In this document: positions 1-8,339 of the stretch, piece after piece
Position numbering within the stretch: position 1 is the first letter of the stretch
Layout: every line of letters starts with the position of its first letter
Source: Acidicapsa dinghuensis
GTDB lineage: Bacteria > Acidobacteriota > Terriglobia > Terriglobales > Acidobacteriaceae
Direction of reading: 5' to 3'
Assembly: GCF_025685685.1 (NCBI RefSeq)
Contig: NZ_JAGSYH010000010.1
Location: 62,001 to 126,000 of the forward strand
DNA length: 64,000 bases
Translations under genes and position numbers: made by a program
The notes under the pieces: generated by a model
Seen by the model: only the letters and a program-made list of their open reading frames with translations
Told to the model about the DNA's origin: nothing
Database searches by the model: none

Positions 1-1
1 G

Positions 2-1276
2 CCGAGCACCGGTTCTCAATATTTCACTCCGGTAGAGTTGATCAGCGGCACGGTGGGACCAACAGTAAAGATGCCCTATGTTCCGAATTCCATGAAGATG
101 GATAACCTGGGTACCAGCCTTTACTTCGGGTCAAGCCACGAACTGATGATTTATGCCACGGCATCGAACGCGTTGACCAAAGAAGATACAACCGTGCCGG
201 GTATGGTGTTGGCCGTGGCGCCGAATAATCAGACCGTTCTGATCAACGACCCACTACGGCAGATTTTCTATCTGTATTCACCCAGTGCCGGTACCAGCAC
301 AACGTATAGCGGAACCGGGCTGGCTGCGCAGTGGACGCCCGATTCGAAGACGCTATATGTGCTGGGATATGTGACCAACTCGGCCAACACATCGACGCCG
401 TATACGCCAACGCTTTTTGTCTATAACGTGAATACCGGGTGGACAACATATTCACTAAGTTCATCAGCAATGAGTCAGCCGCCTACAGCGCCTAGTACTA
501 CCACCGCTGCGGTCGATTGGCCGGTAAGCACGACAGTGACGATCCCGGGAGTTGGAGCGTTTCTGAGCAGTAGTTCAGCTGGTAGCTCAACCGCGACCTC
601 GACGCCGTTACGTGCGTGGTGTCCTTCCCTCAGCGGTAACACGATCGTTCAGGCCTATCCGCAGGCTGCCTCGGCGACTGCGCAGACCGACGTATTGGCG
701 GCTACTACCGATGGCGCTCATATTCTGGGTGTCGGGCTGGATGGTGGCACCTCGCCAACGCTGTCCGACATCGGTTTGAATTTCGCTAACAGCCTGACGA
801 ATGGCGCTTGCCCGTCGTCGGGTGGATCGAGCACGAACATCGTGAATTCACCTGTAACGCAGGTCTTGACGACACCGAGCGGCGCGCTTGGATTCCAGGC
901 GAGTGCGTTGGATCAGGTCGTTGCATCACCTGCTTCCAACCTGGCGTTCATTACCTACACGCCAGTTTCCGGAACGACCACTGCTGCGACTCTGCCGTAC
1001 TATCAGCCCAACAGCAATGGCACTCTGGGCGTTGTGGGGCAGGTGACGTTGCAGGAGCCAAGCGGAAGCACGGCAGTGCCCACGGCTCCGGTGGCTGGTG
1101 CCTTTAGCCTGGATGACACAACATTCTTTGTGTCGACCTCTGGTGACAACCTGGTGCACTACATCACCGTGAATTCGTTGACTGACACCAAGCAAGTCAA
1201 GCCAGGTCTGACGGACGGTAACGGTAATCCAGTTCCAGCGACAGCCATCGCGGTGAAGCCGAGGACTACTACCTAG
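2..1276 (+). CDS. Beta-propeller-like surface protein, C-terminal part (5' truncated)
   Basis: The reading frame is open to the left edge of the window, so the true start lies upstream; only about 424 C-terminal residues are seen. The sequence is rich in Ser, Thr, Gly and Ala and has blade-like segments such as QTVLINDPLRQIFYLYSP and SKTLYVLGY, which resemble YncE/NHL-type propeller blades. No catalytic motif, membrane anchor or lipobox is visible in this part. Such proteins in Acidobacteriota are usually secreted and often carry Ig-like repeats upstream, but that part cannot be seen here. The function is unknown and the propeller assignment rests on pattern only. Confidence 0.6.
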   Translation, partial: PSTGSQYFTPVELISGTVGPTVKMPYVPNSMKMDNLGTSLYFGSSHELMIYATASNALTKEDTTVPGMVLAVAPNNQTVLINDPLRQIFYLYSPSAGTSTTYSGTGLAAQWTPDSKTLYVLGYVTNSANTSTPYTPTLFVYNVNTGWTTYSLSSSAMSQPPTAPSTTTAAVDWPVSTTVTIPGVGAFLSSSSAGSSTATSTPLRAWCPSLSGNTIVQAYPQAASATAQTDVLAATTDGAHILGVGLDGGTSPTLSDIGLNFANSLTNGACPSSGGSSTNIVNSPVTQVLTTPSGALGFQASALDQVVASPASNLAFITYTPVSGTTTAATLPYYQPNSNGTLGVVGQVTLQEPSGSTAVPTAPVAGAFSLDDTTFFVSTSGDNLVHYITVNSLTDTKQVKPGLTDGNGNPVPATAIAVKPRTTT

Positions 1277-1425
1277 CTTTACGATCATTCCAGGAAGCAA
1301 GTACAAAGAGGCCCGCATCGAAAGGAACGGTGCGGGCTCTCTGCTGTGCGGGTTTAAACCCGGCTCGGGCGGCATTGATCTGCTGTGTGCAAGACCGGCG
1401 GTTCAGGGAGATAGAATCGAAACGT

Positions 1426-2319
1426 ATGATCAAGGGAATTTCAATACTGCGTCCGGCAGCGACGGCGGAAGAGTATGCGACACTGTCGAGTTTTTTCGAC
1501 GCGTTAGGGTTTGAGCCCGGTAAGGGCTGGGATGAAGAGAAGAGCCGTGGTGCGTCTTTTCTGGCTCCAATGGGAAATCTGGAATTGATTGAAGGCGAGA
1601 TGCCTTCGGCTGCAGCAGTGATGGTTGAAGTCACCCAGATCGATGCAGTGCGCGAGGCTTCATTGCGCTGGTTCGGCAACCGGAAAGTTGCGCCGGAAGC
1701 GCGCGTCAGTGCAGTTGCGGAGACCGACTGGAAGTCACGCATGTTTACGGCCGAGCCGGTGGATGGGCATATCTTCGGCTTCTGGGAGTGGTCTGACCCG
1801 TTGCGCGGGAAACCGGTGGCGATCGAAGGCGATCTGTCGGCGGAGGGTATGCGCTTCGCGATTGTTGTTTCGCGATGGAATTCTGTGATTACGGACCGGC
1901 TGCTGGATGGCGCATTGGATGGATTGCTGCGAAGCGGCGCGGCGCGACGGCAGATCGAAATTGTGCGTGTGCCCGGCGCGTGGGAGATTCCAGCCGCAGC
2001 ACGGACCATTGCCGAACGTGTGGCTTCCTTTGGTGGACCAGGCACGGTGGACGCCGTGATTACGCTCGGATGCCTGATTCGAGGCGAAACGGCGCATTAT
2101 GAAGCCATCTACAACGAGGTATCGCGTGGCATCGGACAGTCGCAGCAGGAGACAGGCGTTCCGCATGCGTTTGGAGTGCTCACCTGCGAGACGCTGGAGC
2201 AGGCGCTGAACCGTGCGGGCATCAAGGCCGGGAACAAAGGATTTGAGGCTGCCGTGGCAGCGATTGAGATGGTGTCATTGCGGCGCAAGCTGCTCACGAT
2301 GAACGGCGAGGACGCATGA
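1426..2319 (+). CDS. ribH: 6,7-dimethyl-8-ribityllumazine synthase with N-terminal VOC-like domain
   Basis: Residues from about 144 to the end form lumazine synthase, which condenses 5-amino-6-ribitylaminouracil with dihydroxybutanone phosphate in riboflavin synthesis. Visible signatures are VSRWNSVIT, VPGAWEIP, and RGETAHYEAI with the catalytic-type His at about residue 224. Residues 1-122 are extra and look like a VOC/glyoxalase-type module (ILRPAATAEEYATLSSFFDALGF, then SFLAPMGNLELIEG). Normal RibH is about 155 residues, so this 297-residue protein is a fusion. The ATG at 1426 is chosen because it follows AGGGAG at 1405-1410; an upstream in-frame start at 1330 would add 32 unconvincing residues. 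The stop overlaps the nusB start by 4 nt, so the two are translationally coupled. Confidence 0.93.
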   Translation: MIKGISILRPAATAEEYATLSSFFDALGFEPGKGWDEEKSRGASFLAPMGNLELIEGEMPSAAAVMVEVTQIDAVREASLRWFGNRKVAPEARVSAVAETDWKSRMFTAEPVDGHIFGFWEWSDPLRGKPVAIEGDLSAEGMRFAIVVSRWNSVITDRLLDGALDGLLRSGAARRQIEIVRVPGAWEIPAAARTIAERVASFGGPGTVDAVITLGCLIRGETAHYEAIYNEVSRGIGQSQQETGVPHAFGVLTCETLEQALNRAGIKAGNKGFEAAVAAIEMVSLRRKLLTMNGEDA

Positions 2320-2741
2320 CCACTACCGGCGTACGACGCAAGGCCCGCGAACTGGCCATGCAGATGCTGTTTCAGGGAGACATGGGCAAGCAGACTCCCG
2401 AGCAGGTGGTGAAGACCTTCTGGGTTGCCCGCGAAGAGTCTGACCCGGATGTGCGTGGATTTGCGCAAGATCTTTATCGCGTGGCGACTGCACGTGCGGA
2501 TGAGATCGATGAACTGATCACAAAGCACCTGGTGAAGTGGCGCATCGAGCGCATGCCGGGAGTGGACCGGAATGTACTCCGGCTGGCTGCGGCGGAGATG
2601 CTCGGCTTCAAGTCGACGCCGTTTCCGATCGTGATCAATGAAGCTCTCGAAATTGCGCGCCGTTATTCCGCGCCGGAATCGGTGAGCTTTCTGAATGGTG
2701 TACTCGATTCAATGGCGAAGGAGCTGGTGCAGCGAATATGA
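2316..2741 (+). CDS. nusB: Transcription antitermination factor NusB
   Basis: This 141-residue all-helical protein matches NusB in length and pattern: an N-terminal RRKARELAMQMLFQ helix, a middle segment with RVATARADEIDELI, the conserved WRIERMPGVDRNVLRLAAAEML, and FPIVINEALEIARRYS. NusB with NusE (S10) binds boxA RNA and supports antitermination of rRNA transcription. The gene overlaps ribH by 4 nt (ATGA), an arrangement widely conserved in bacteria. No terminator is apparent between it and the crotonase gene 42 nt downstream. Confidence 0.96.
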   Translation: MTTTGVRRKARELAMQMLFQGDMGKQTPEQVVKTFWVAREESDPDVRGFAQDLYRVATARADEIDELITKHLVKWRIERMPGVDRNVLRLAAAEMLGFKSTPFPIVINEALEIARRYSAPESVSFLNGVLDSMAKELVQRI

Positions 2742-2783
2742 TTCGCGTGCCGGCGATGTAGCCAAACCAATACGGAGGGATCC

Positions 2784-3566
2784 GTGGAGTTTCTTCATCT
2801 CACCTATGAGAAGCGCGCGCCGCTGGCGTGGATCACGATCAACCGGCCAAAGGTGCTGAATGCTCTGAATGCCGCTACGCTCGAAGAGCTTTCCCAGGCT
2901 GTCGAGATGGCGGCTGCGGATGATGAAGTTCGCGTGGTGATCCTCACCGGAACGGGCGGCAAGGCATTTATTGCAGGCGCGGATATCGGCGAGCTTGCCG
3001 TACTGGACGAGACTTCGGGACGCACCTTTGCACAGCGCGGGCAGGGGATATTCCGGCGCATCGAGACGTTGGGCAAGCCGGTGATTGCTTGTATTCAGGG
3101 CTATGCGCTGGGCGGCGGCTGCGAGCTGGCCATGGCCTGCACGCTGCGCATTGCTTCGGAGGACTCACGACTGGGACAGCCTGAGGTGAAGCTAGGTATC
3201 CTTGCCGGATTTGGCGGTACGCAGCGCCTGCCGCGGCTTGTCGGGCGTGGTGCGGCAATGAAGATGCTGCTGACAGGCGCGATGGTTTCGGCAAATGAAG
3301 CGCTGCGCATCGGGCTGGTGGATGAGGTTGCGGCTTCGGACAAGCTCATGGCGCGTGCGGAAGAGCTGGCGCTGGAGATCGCAAAGAATGCTCCCATTGC
3401 CGTAGAACGCACCATGCGGGCGATCGACTATGGTTTGGATCACACACTTGAAGATGGCTTGCTTGAGGAGGCGCGGCATTTCGGTCACTGCTGTACGACT
3501 CAGGACAAGGTCGAGGGGACAAACGCCTTCCTTGAAAAACGGGCAGCGGTGTGGTCAGGAAAATAA
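2784..3566 (+). CDS. Enoyl-CoA hydratase/isomerase (crotonase) family protein
   Basis: This is a 260-residue crotonase-fold protein, the usual length for a stand-alone enoyl-CoA hydratase. The CoA/oxyanion-hole segments are visible as AFIAGADIGEL and IQGYALGGGCELAMAC, and the two Glu positions expected for hydratase activity are in GGGCELAMAC and LGQPEVKLG. The GTG start is supported by a strong GGAGG at 2774-2778, 5 nt upstream. The likely role is hydration of trans-2-enoyl-CoA in fatty-acid or butanoyl-CoA oxidation. Substrate chain length and whether it is a Crt-like enzyme cannot be settled from the sequence. Confidence 0.92.
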   Translation: MEFLHLTYEKRAPLAWITINRPKVLNALNAATLEELSQAVEMAAADDEVRVVILTGTGGKAFIAGADIGELAVLDETSGRTFAQRGQGIFRRIETLGKPVIACIQGYALGGGCELAMACTLRIASEDSRLGQPEVKLGILAGFGGTQRLPRLVGRGAAMKMLLTGAMVSANEALRIGLVDEVAASDKLMARAEELALEIAKNAPIAVERTMRAIDYGLDHTLEDGLLEEARHFGHCCTTQDKVEGTNAFLEKRAAVWSGK

Positions 3567-3687
3567 GGAAACCAGGTTCTGGCGACTGTTCAAGACGGAA
3601 GATTCCGTTGCCGGTTGAGATTCGCGCCCTGTGCTCTCAGTTGGCCTCCTGCGGCGTCTATCTCCTGCTGCTGATATGCTCAGATAA

Positions 3688-4245
3688 GTGAAATCGCCAG
3701 TGAAAATGCCGGTTTTGGTGACGCTGACGGCCGTGCTGGCCGTCGTGCCGGGCTGCAAGAAAGAAGAACAGGCGGTCAGCAGAGTCGCTCAATCTGCGGT
3801 TTCCGCGGAGCAGAAGGCGCAAGTGGCTTCGGCGGAACGAGATAAAGAGCGGGCTGAATTTGCTCGCATAGCCCTCCCCACCAAAAGCCGCTATGCGGAT
3901 GTACACGAGCCGGGCGCGTGGATGAATCCATTTTTGAGCTTTGATGCGCAGTGGGTCAATCTGCGCATTACGCGAGCGGATGCGAACCCGTCGGCGCTGG
4001 GGCAGGGCGGCATGCTGCGGCCTACAGCGGCAAGGCGTCAGGAACTGCAGATTCGGCAAAAAGAGTTGGTGGATGCTTTGATTGCGCTGCCTGACGGTGC
4101 GTGGCCTTATGGGCGCGTGGTGGCAATTGAAGAGTCGCCGCTGGCAGATCCGAAGGCGCGGCCGGCGATCCGGCGGCAGATTGAAGCGGCGATTCAGCAG
4201 CTTAACGATCTGGGTATTGTGGTGGAGGAGTGGCCGTCGCGCTGA
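3688..4245 (+). CDS. Putative lipoprotein of unknown function
   Basis: The 185-residue product starts with a short basic region, a hydrophobic segment (VLVTLTAVLAVVPG) and a Cys at about residue 23 in the context VPGC, which fits a type II signal peptide. A charged coiled-coil-like stretch with KKEE and EQKAQVASAERDKERAEF follows. The rest shows no family I recognise. A GTG at 3688 gives this start; the ATG at 3706 also leaves a usable signal peptide. The 3' end overlaps the opposite-strand small gene ending at 4202. Confidence 0.7.
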   Translation: MKSPVKMPVLVTLTAVLAVVPGCKKEEQAVSRVAQSAVSAEQKAQVASAERDKERAEFARIALPTKSRYADVHEPGAWMNPFLSFDAQWVNLRITRADANPSALGQGGMLRPTAARRQELQIRQKELVDALIALPDGAWPYGRVVAIEESPLADPKARPAIRRQIEAAIQQLNDLGIVVEEWPSR

Positions 4246-4411
4246 TGGTGGCGGCCATCTCCTGTTGAGCGAGCCGGAGTCGTAACTGCTCGTTTTGAAC
4301 GAGCAGCTCGCCAACCAGGACTTGTAGATTGCGGTTCTGTACTTGCAGAGCAGCGATCTCGTCCTGTGGCGGCCCAGCTTGAGTGGCGGATTGAGTTGGA
4401 TTTGGGTGCAT
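4202..4411 (-). CDS. Small putative coiled-coil protein downstream of padR
   Basis: About 69 residues starting MHPNPTQSATQ, with a leucine-rich heptad stretch (EIAALQVQNRNLQVLVGELLVQNEQLRLRLAQQE) that looks like a short coiled coil, followed by a low-complexity Ala/Thr/Pro tail. GAGAGAGG lies 4 nt before the chosen ATG. The frame stays open upstream to an ATG at 4504, which would overlap the end of padR. It is co-oriented with padR and may be co-transcribed. The last 44 nt overlap the convergent lipoprotein gene. No family is recognised, so this is a plausible but unproven gene. Confidence 0.45.
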   Translation of the reverse strand: MHPNPTQSATQAGPPQDEIAALQVQNRNLQVLVGELLVQNEQLRLRLAQQEMAATISATATPPPQYPDR

Positions 4412-4469
4412 CCTGCCTCTCTCATCGTGCGGTGTTGCTGATTTGGAGATCAGAGACTGTTGATCGGTC

Positions 4470-5123
4470 TCAAACTTCACTGATGGTCCTCGCTGCGGCA
4501 TCAATCGCGTCGCAGATTTTGCGGGTCTGCTCTGCGGAGAGATTTCCCTGGCTGGCGCGCATCTTGAGCGCGAATTTCAGATTCATCAAAGCGCGCATGA
4601 TCTGAGGCGAACGTCCACGGCCGAAGACTTTGCCGGCCTGTTCAATACGCCCGAAGATGGCCTTGATAACGGGTTCGTTGGTTTTGAGGTAATCGGTACC
4701 CTGCTCGGTAACGGTGTAGAGCTTCTTGTTGCCGTCGGTGGAGGTTACGGTTGCGTAGCCTTCTTCTTCAAGCAGAGTGAGGGTGGGGTAAACGACGCCG
4801 GGAGATGGTGCGTAGCCGCCGGAAAGGCGCTCCTCGATGGCCTTGATGATTTCGTAGCCATAGCTCGGCTTTTCCGAGAGAAGCTGCAAGATAACGAGGC
4901 GAAGCTCGCCGGAATCGAAGAGGCGTTCCCGATCTGCGCCGGGGCCGAATCCGCCGAAGCCGCGTCCGTGATGACGTCCCCAAAAGCCTTCAAAGCCGCC
5001 GTGGCGTCCGAAATGGCGCTCGTGATGGCCGCATCGGCCAAAACCGGGCTGGCCCGCAAAGCGGGGGTCGTCCATTCGTGGATCGCCAACTTGTTGATCT
5101 GAATAGTGTTGTTTGCCAAACAT
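4470..5123 (-). CDS. PadR-family transcriptional regulator with His/Gly-rich N-terminus
   Basis: Residues from about 70 to 160 form a PadR winged helix: LRLVILQLLSEKPSYGYEIIKAIEERL, then YAPSPGVVYPTLTLLEEEGYATV and KKLYTVTEQG. The N-terminal 65 residues are rich in His, Gly, Arg and Phe (CGHHERHFGRHGGF, GRHHGRGFGG), recalling the metal-sensing E. coli YqjI protein, a PadR regulator with a His-rich N-terminus that responds to nickel. A perfect 20-bp palindrome lies 52 bp upstream of the start, fitting autoregulation. The C-terminal part is helical and probably dimerising. Metal sensing is inferred from composition; the PadR fold itself is clear. Confidence 0.92.
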   Translation of the reverse strand: MFGKQHYSDQQVGDPRMDDPRFAGQPGFGRCGHHERHFGRHGGFEGFWGRHHGRGFGGFGPGADRERLFDSGELRLVILQLLSEKPSYGYEIIKAIEERLSGGYAPSPGVVYPTLTLLEEEGYATVTSTDGNKKLYTVTEQGTDYLKTNEPVIKAIFGRIEQAGKVFGRGRSPQIMRALMNLKFALKMRASQGNLSAEQTRKICDAIDAAARTISEV

Positions 5124-5174
5124 AATGTGTTCCTTCTTTCATCTGAATTGCGATACATCGAAAATATCACTCTC

Positions 5175-5194
5175 GATATATCTTAAGATATATC
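5175..5194. promoter_or_regulatory. Perfect 20-bp palindrome, probable PadR operator
   Basis: GATATATCTTAAGATATATC is perfectly self-complementary, centred between 5184 and 5185. It lies between padR (start 5123, minus strand) and the small plus-strand gene at 5300, and it is strikingly AT-rich against its surroundings. PadR proteins commonly bind such palindromes over their own promoter. Binding by this particular regulator is inferred from position. Confidence 0.6.
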
Positions 5195-5299
5195 TAAGAT
5201 GTGATTTGGACGCAACTGGATTCCTGAAAAATTCAGATGAGCATTTTGACACAGCAATGCGTGTTGTTAGAGCAGCACTGTTAATCCAAACAGGACGAT

Positions 5300-5596
5300 A
5301 TGACGCTCGAAGAATTGATGAATGACGCCTCTCAGGCTTGTATCGATGAGAGAGAAACCTACCTGATCATGTTTACCGAGGGGGTAAACGGCTATGTCTG
5401 CCGGAACGATTCGGCGGCGATCGAGAGCCGGGCGCTGTTCAAGGGGACGTACCGCGAGTGTCAAGTGTGGGTGGAGCGGCGTGGGATCGCTATTGCGCTG
5501 CAGGTGGTGCTGTTGCGGATGGCAAAGGTGACCGAACTGAACGATGAGAGTATGACCGGAAAGGAAATACTGAAGCGGATTGCGCGGTTACTGTAG
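5300..5596 (+). CDS. Hypothetical protein (98 aa), divergent from padR
   Basis: A small soluble-looking protein starting MTLEELMNDASQACIDERETY, with no signal peptide and no recognised family. AGGACG lies about 7 nt before the ATG. Its promoter region is shared with padR, so the palindrome at 5175-5194 could control it too. It ends 11 nt before the end of the convergent ParE-type toxin gene. The frame is compact with balanced charge, which supports it being a real gene. Confidence 0.55.
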   Translation: MTLEELMNDASQACIDERETYLIMFTEGVNGYVCRNDSAAIESRALFKGTYRECQVWVERRGIAIALQVVLLRMAKVTELNDESMTGKEILKRIARLL

Positions 5597-5606
5597 AGCT
5601 TTCAGC

Positions 5607-5894
5607 TCAAGCAAAGCCTTTGGGCCATTTTCGTGTGCCGCGGATTACGCGGAGAATGCGGATTTCGTCGGGCTCGACACGGTAGATCAGGATAAAGGGA
5701 GTTCTTCCCACTACTCGCTCCCGAGTTCCGGCGATGCGACCAAGCCGACCAACCAAAGGAAATTCGGAAAGTGCAATCGCCGTTCGGTGAATTCGGGTTT
5801 CAACAAGAGCGGCGTTTTGCGGACTGTCATTTGCTATATAGATTGCTATTTCATCCAAGTCGCGGATGGCTTGCCGGTTCCAGGTGATTCTCAT
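5607..5894 (-). CDS. ParE/RelE-superfamily toxin
   Basis: The 95-residue product has the typical ParE pattern: WNRQAIRDLDEIAIYIANDSPQNA near the N-terminus, a central helix ending LSEFPLVGRLG, and the C-terminal strands RTPFILIYRVEPDEIRILRVIRGTRKWP. It overlaps the upstream antitoxin gene by 4 nt (5891-5894), the usual two-gene operon. Family members either poison gyrase (ParE) or cleave mRNA (RelE); the sequence suggests ParE but does not prove the target. Confidence 0.88.
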   Translation of the reverse strand: MRITWNRQAIRDLDEIAIYIANDSPQNAALVETRIHRTAIALSEFPLVGRLGRIAGTRERVVGRTPFILIYRVEPDEIRILRVIRGTRKWPKGFA

Positions 5895-6157
5895 GCAGTG
5901 TTTTTGAGTCGGCGGGCTTTCTGAATAGCGTCGTGAAAACGCTGCATTGCTTCTTCATGAGGAATCCCCGGCGAAGTGTCGGCGATGGCTTCTTCGACAC
6001 TGGCGCGGAACCATTCATCGTAGCCGGGTTCGGGTTCGCCTGCTTCCTTCTGCCACTTAGTGAATTCGTCCTCCTGCAGGGAATTGACGAGCCAGTCTCG
6101 CTCTTCGGAGGGAAGTTGGCGGGCTGCTTCGAGGAGTTCGGCGACGGTTTGCGGCAT
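5891..6157 (-). CDS. Addiction-module antitoxin-like protein (ParE partner)
   Basis: An 88-residue acidic protein with the pattern of the putative addiction module component family: VAELLEAARQLPSEERDWLVNSL at the N-terminus, then an EPGYDEWFRASVEEAIADTSPGIPHEEAM segment. Proteins of this type sit directly upstream of ParE-like toxins, as here with a 4-nt overlap. It should neutralise the toxin and may repress the operon. No obvious DNA-binding helix-turn-helix can be seen. Confidence 0.82.
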   Translation of the reverse strand: MPQTVAELLEAARQLPSEERDWLVNSLQEDEFTKWQKEAGEPEPGYDEWFRASVEEAIADTSPGIPHEEAMQRFHDAIQKARRLKNTA

Positions 6158-6199
6158 AGGGAGATTATACGGCGATTTCAGAATTAGTCTCGTTGTCGC

Positions 6200-6571
6200 T
6201 TACACAGAGTCTTCGCACTTGCTGTTGTAAATATCGTGCAAGAATTCGACTTGCGGATTATTCAGTACCAATGTTTCCGATCTATTTGAGTAGATGAGTT
6301 TCAGATCGCCTTTGTTGGGGCCATCTTCAAAGACCGTAACGCCATCTAGAACACAGAAAAAGCCAAATACGGCGAGTTGCGCCGCTTGTCTTATTACCTC
6401 CGTGACGTGTTCTTGATCGCTGCTTGATAGCTCGTTAAACCACTCAGAAAGCATGACGAGTTTTGGATCAGGTTTGCGTCCTGACGGAGCACGAAGCTGA
6501 GCAACTGTTCCGCGCACAGCTGCGTCGCTCGTTTGAACCTTCAAAGCATTCACGAAGTTCTCTGGCGTCAT
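6200..6571 (-). CDS. Hypothetical protein (123 aa)
   Basis: A soluble protein starting MTPENFVNALKVQTSDAAVRGTV with a central AAQLAVFGFFCVLDGVTVFEDG segment and a conserved-looking tail (LVLNNPQVEFLHDIYNS). No family with known function is recognised. It lies on the same strand between the aldehyde dehydrogenase gene and the toxin-antitoxin pair, in a stretch of lower GC than its neighbours, consistent with accessory DNA. Confidence 0.6.
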   Translation of the reverse strand: MTPENFVNALKVQTSDAAVRGTVAQLRAPSGRKPDPKLVMLSEWFNELSSSDQEHVTEVIRQAAQLAVFGFFCVLDGVTVFEDGPNKGDLKLIYSNRSETLVLNNPQVEFLHDIYNSKCEDSV

Positions 6572-6614
6572 CGGGCCACTCTCTCTTGAGATTCCAATTG
6601 ATCGAATCTTTGGC

Positions 6615-8108
6615 CTACTCAGCGTTGTCGATCTGGGCGCGCTGTAGTTTGTCGCTGTAGTCGACGTAGACGGATTTCCAGGTGGTGTAGAAGTCGATAG
6701 CGCCGTTGCCTTCGCGATGGCCGTTGCCAGTTTGCTTCACACCGCCAAAGGGTAGGTGGACTTCTGCGCCGATGGTGGGGGCGTTGATGTAGGTGATGCC
6801 GGCTTCCAGGTCGCGGATTGCAGTGAAGGCGCGGTTGACGTCCTTGGTGTAGAGCGAGGTCGAGAGGCCGTAGTCGATGGAGTTGGCGATCTGGATAGCT
6901 TCCTCGAAGGTCGAGAACTCAATGAGCGAGACGACTGGGCCGAATACTTCTTCGCGGGCGATGCGCATGTCGGCTGTGACACTGCCAAAGACCGTTGGAG
7001 CAAAGAATGTGCCGTTCGCGTGGGGGCCTTTACTCAGCCGGCTACCGCCAGTAAGCAGTTTTGCGCCCTCGGCCTGGGCGATCTGGCAATAACTGGTGCT
7101 GGTCTCGATCTGTTGACTGTTAATCTGGGGGCCGACTTCAATGTTAGTGTCGAGGCCGTTACCGACCGTAAGCGCTTTGACGCGGGCAACGAGCCTTTCT
7201 GTAAATTCGGCGGTGATTGCCTTGTGCAGCAGGATGCGGCTGGTTGCGGTACAGCGTTGGCCGGTAGTGCCAAAGGCTCCCCAGAGTGCGCCATCGAGGG
7301 CGAGGTCGAGATTGGCATCGTCCATGACGATCATGGCGTTTTTGCCGCCCATTTCCAGCGAAACGGGTTTGAAGTTGGCGGCGGCGCGCTGGGCGACGAT
7401 GGAGCCGACAGCCGACGAGCCGGTGAAGCTTACCGCGCGGACATCCGGGTGCTCGACGAGAGGCGCGCCCGCTTCAGGCCCGTAGCCGAAGACGATGTTG
7501 ACGACGCCGGGAGGCAAACCGGCATCCATGAGGGTCTGAACGAGGTTGAGCGTTGAGAGCGGAGTGTCTTCGGCGGGCTTGATGACGCAGGTGTTGCCGG
7601 AGACGAGCGCAGGAAAGAGCTTCCACGAGGGGATGGCCATGGGGAAATTCCACGGCGTGATCATGGCGCATACGCCTACGGGCATGCGAATGGACATGGC
7701 GAACTTGTTCTGCAGTTCAGACGGGGTGGTCTGGCCGAAAAGACGGCGGCCTTCGCCAGCAACATAGTAGGCCTCGTCGATGGCTTCCTGCACGTCACCG
7801 CGGGTTTCGGCGAGGACTTTGCCCATTTCGCGGGTCATCTGGCGGGCGAACTCTTCCTTGCGCTCGGTCAGCAGTTGGCCAGCGCGATAGAGGATTTCAG
7901 CACGCTTGGGAGCAGGAACGAGACGCCAGGTTGCGAAGGCCTTCTTTGCGGCGGCAACAGCGAGCGCAACATCTGCTGCACTGGAGGCGGGGAAGTCTCC
8001 GATAACATCGTTATGGTCGGCGGGGTTGAGATTCTGAAAGGTCTGCCCGGATTGTGAAGGGAGCCACTCGCCGCCGATGAGATTGTGATAGTGCTTTGCC
8101 ATATTCAT
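6615..8108 (-). CDS. NAD(P)-dependent aldehyde dehydrogenase family protein
   Basis: A full-length ALDH of 497 residues. The cofactor and active-site motifs are present: [21 protein letters not shown], the [12 protein letters not shown] Rossmann segment, the general-base Glu in VSLEMGGKN, and the nucleophile Cys in [25 protein letters not shown] and [15 protein letters not shown] near the C-terminus are also typical. The family oxidises aldehydes to acids; succinate semialdehyde or a related semialdehyde dehydrogenase is possible, but the substrate cannot be read from the sequence. Initiation could be at the first ATG or at the ATG two codons later. It is monocistronic as far as can be seen. 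Confidence 0.93.
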   Translation of the reverse strand: MNMAKHYHNLIGGEWLPSQSGQTFQNLNPADHNDVIGDFPASSAADVALAVAAAKKAFATWRLVPAPKRAEILYRAGQLLTERKEEFARQMTREMGKVLAETRGDVQEAIDEAYYVAGEGRRLFGQTTPSELQNKFAMSIRMPVGVCAMITPWNFPMAIPSWKLFPALVSGNTCVIKPAEDTPLSTLNLVQTLMDAGLPPGVVNIVFGYGPEAGAPLVEHPDVRAVSFTGSSAVGSIVAQRAAANFKPVSLEMGGKNAMIVMDDANLDLALDGALWGAFGTTGQRCTATSRILLHKAITAEFTERLVARVKALTVGNGLDTNIEVGPQINSQQIETSTSYCQIAQAEGAKLLTGGSRLSKGPHANGTFFAPTVFGSVTADMRIAREEVFGPVVSLIEFSTFEEAIQIANSIDYGLSTSLYTKDVNRAFTAIRDLEAGITYINAPTIGAEVHLPFGGVKQTGNGHREGNGAIDFYTTWKSVYVDYSDKLQRAQIDNAE

Positions 8109-8339
8109 TTCTCGCTTGCCGCCCGCAGTTGTAAGGGCTGATTCGATAGCCGGCGCGTTGCGCTCGCAGCCAACCTTTCAGATTAGCGCAGGGGAGCGGA
8201 GGATTCATGCTTCGCTCTCAGGGGATTTGCACCTCAACCAGGGCACGAGGTTACGCGGGTAGTAACTTCGTGCACGAGTTTCCTGAAGCAGGAACGCCGA
8301 AGGCAAGTCTTTCGTAATCTGGCGTAGATATTGGCCCAG

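Noticed and set aside
6756-7556. Plus-strand open frame of 266 codons
   Set aside because: It lies entirely antisense to the aldehyde dehydrogenase, which has all catalytic motifs.
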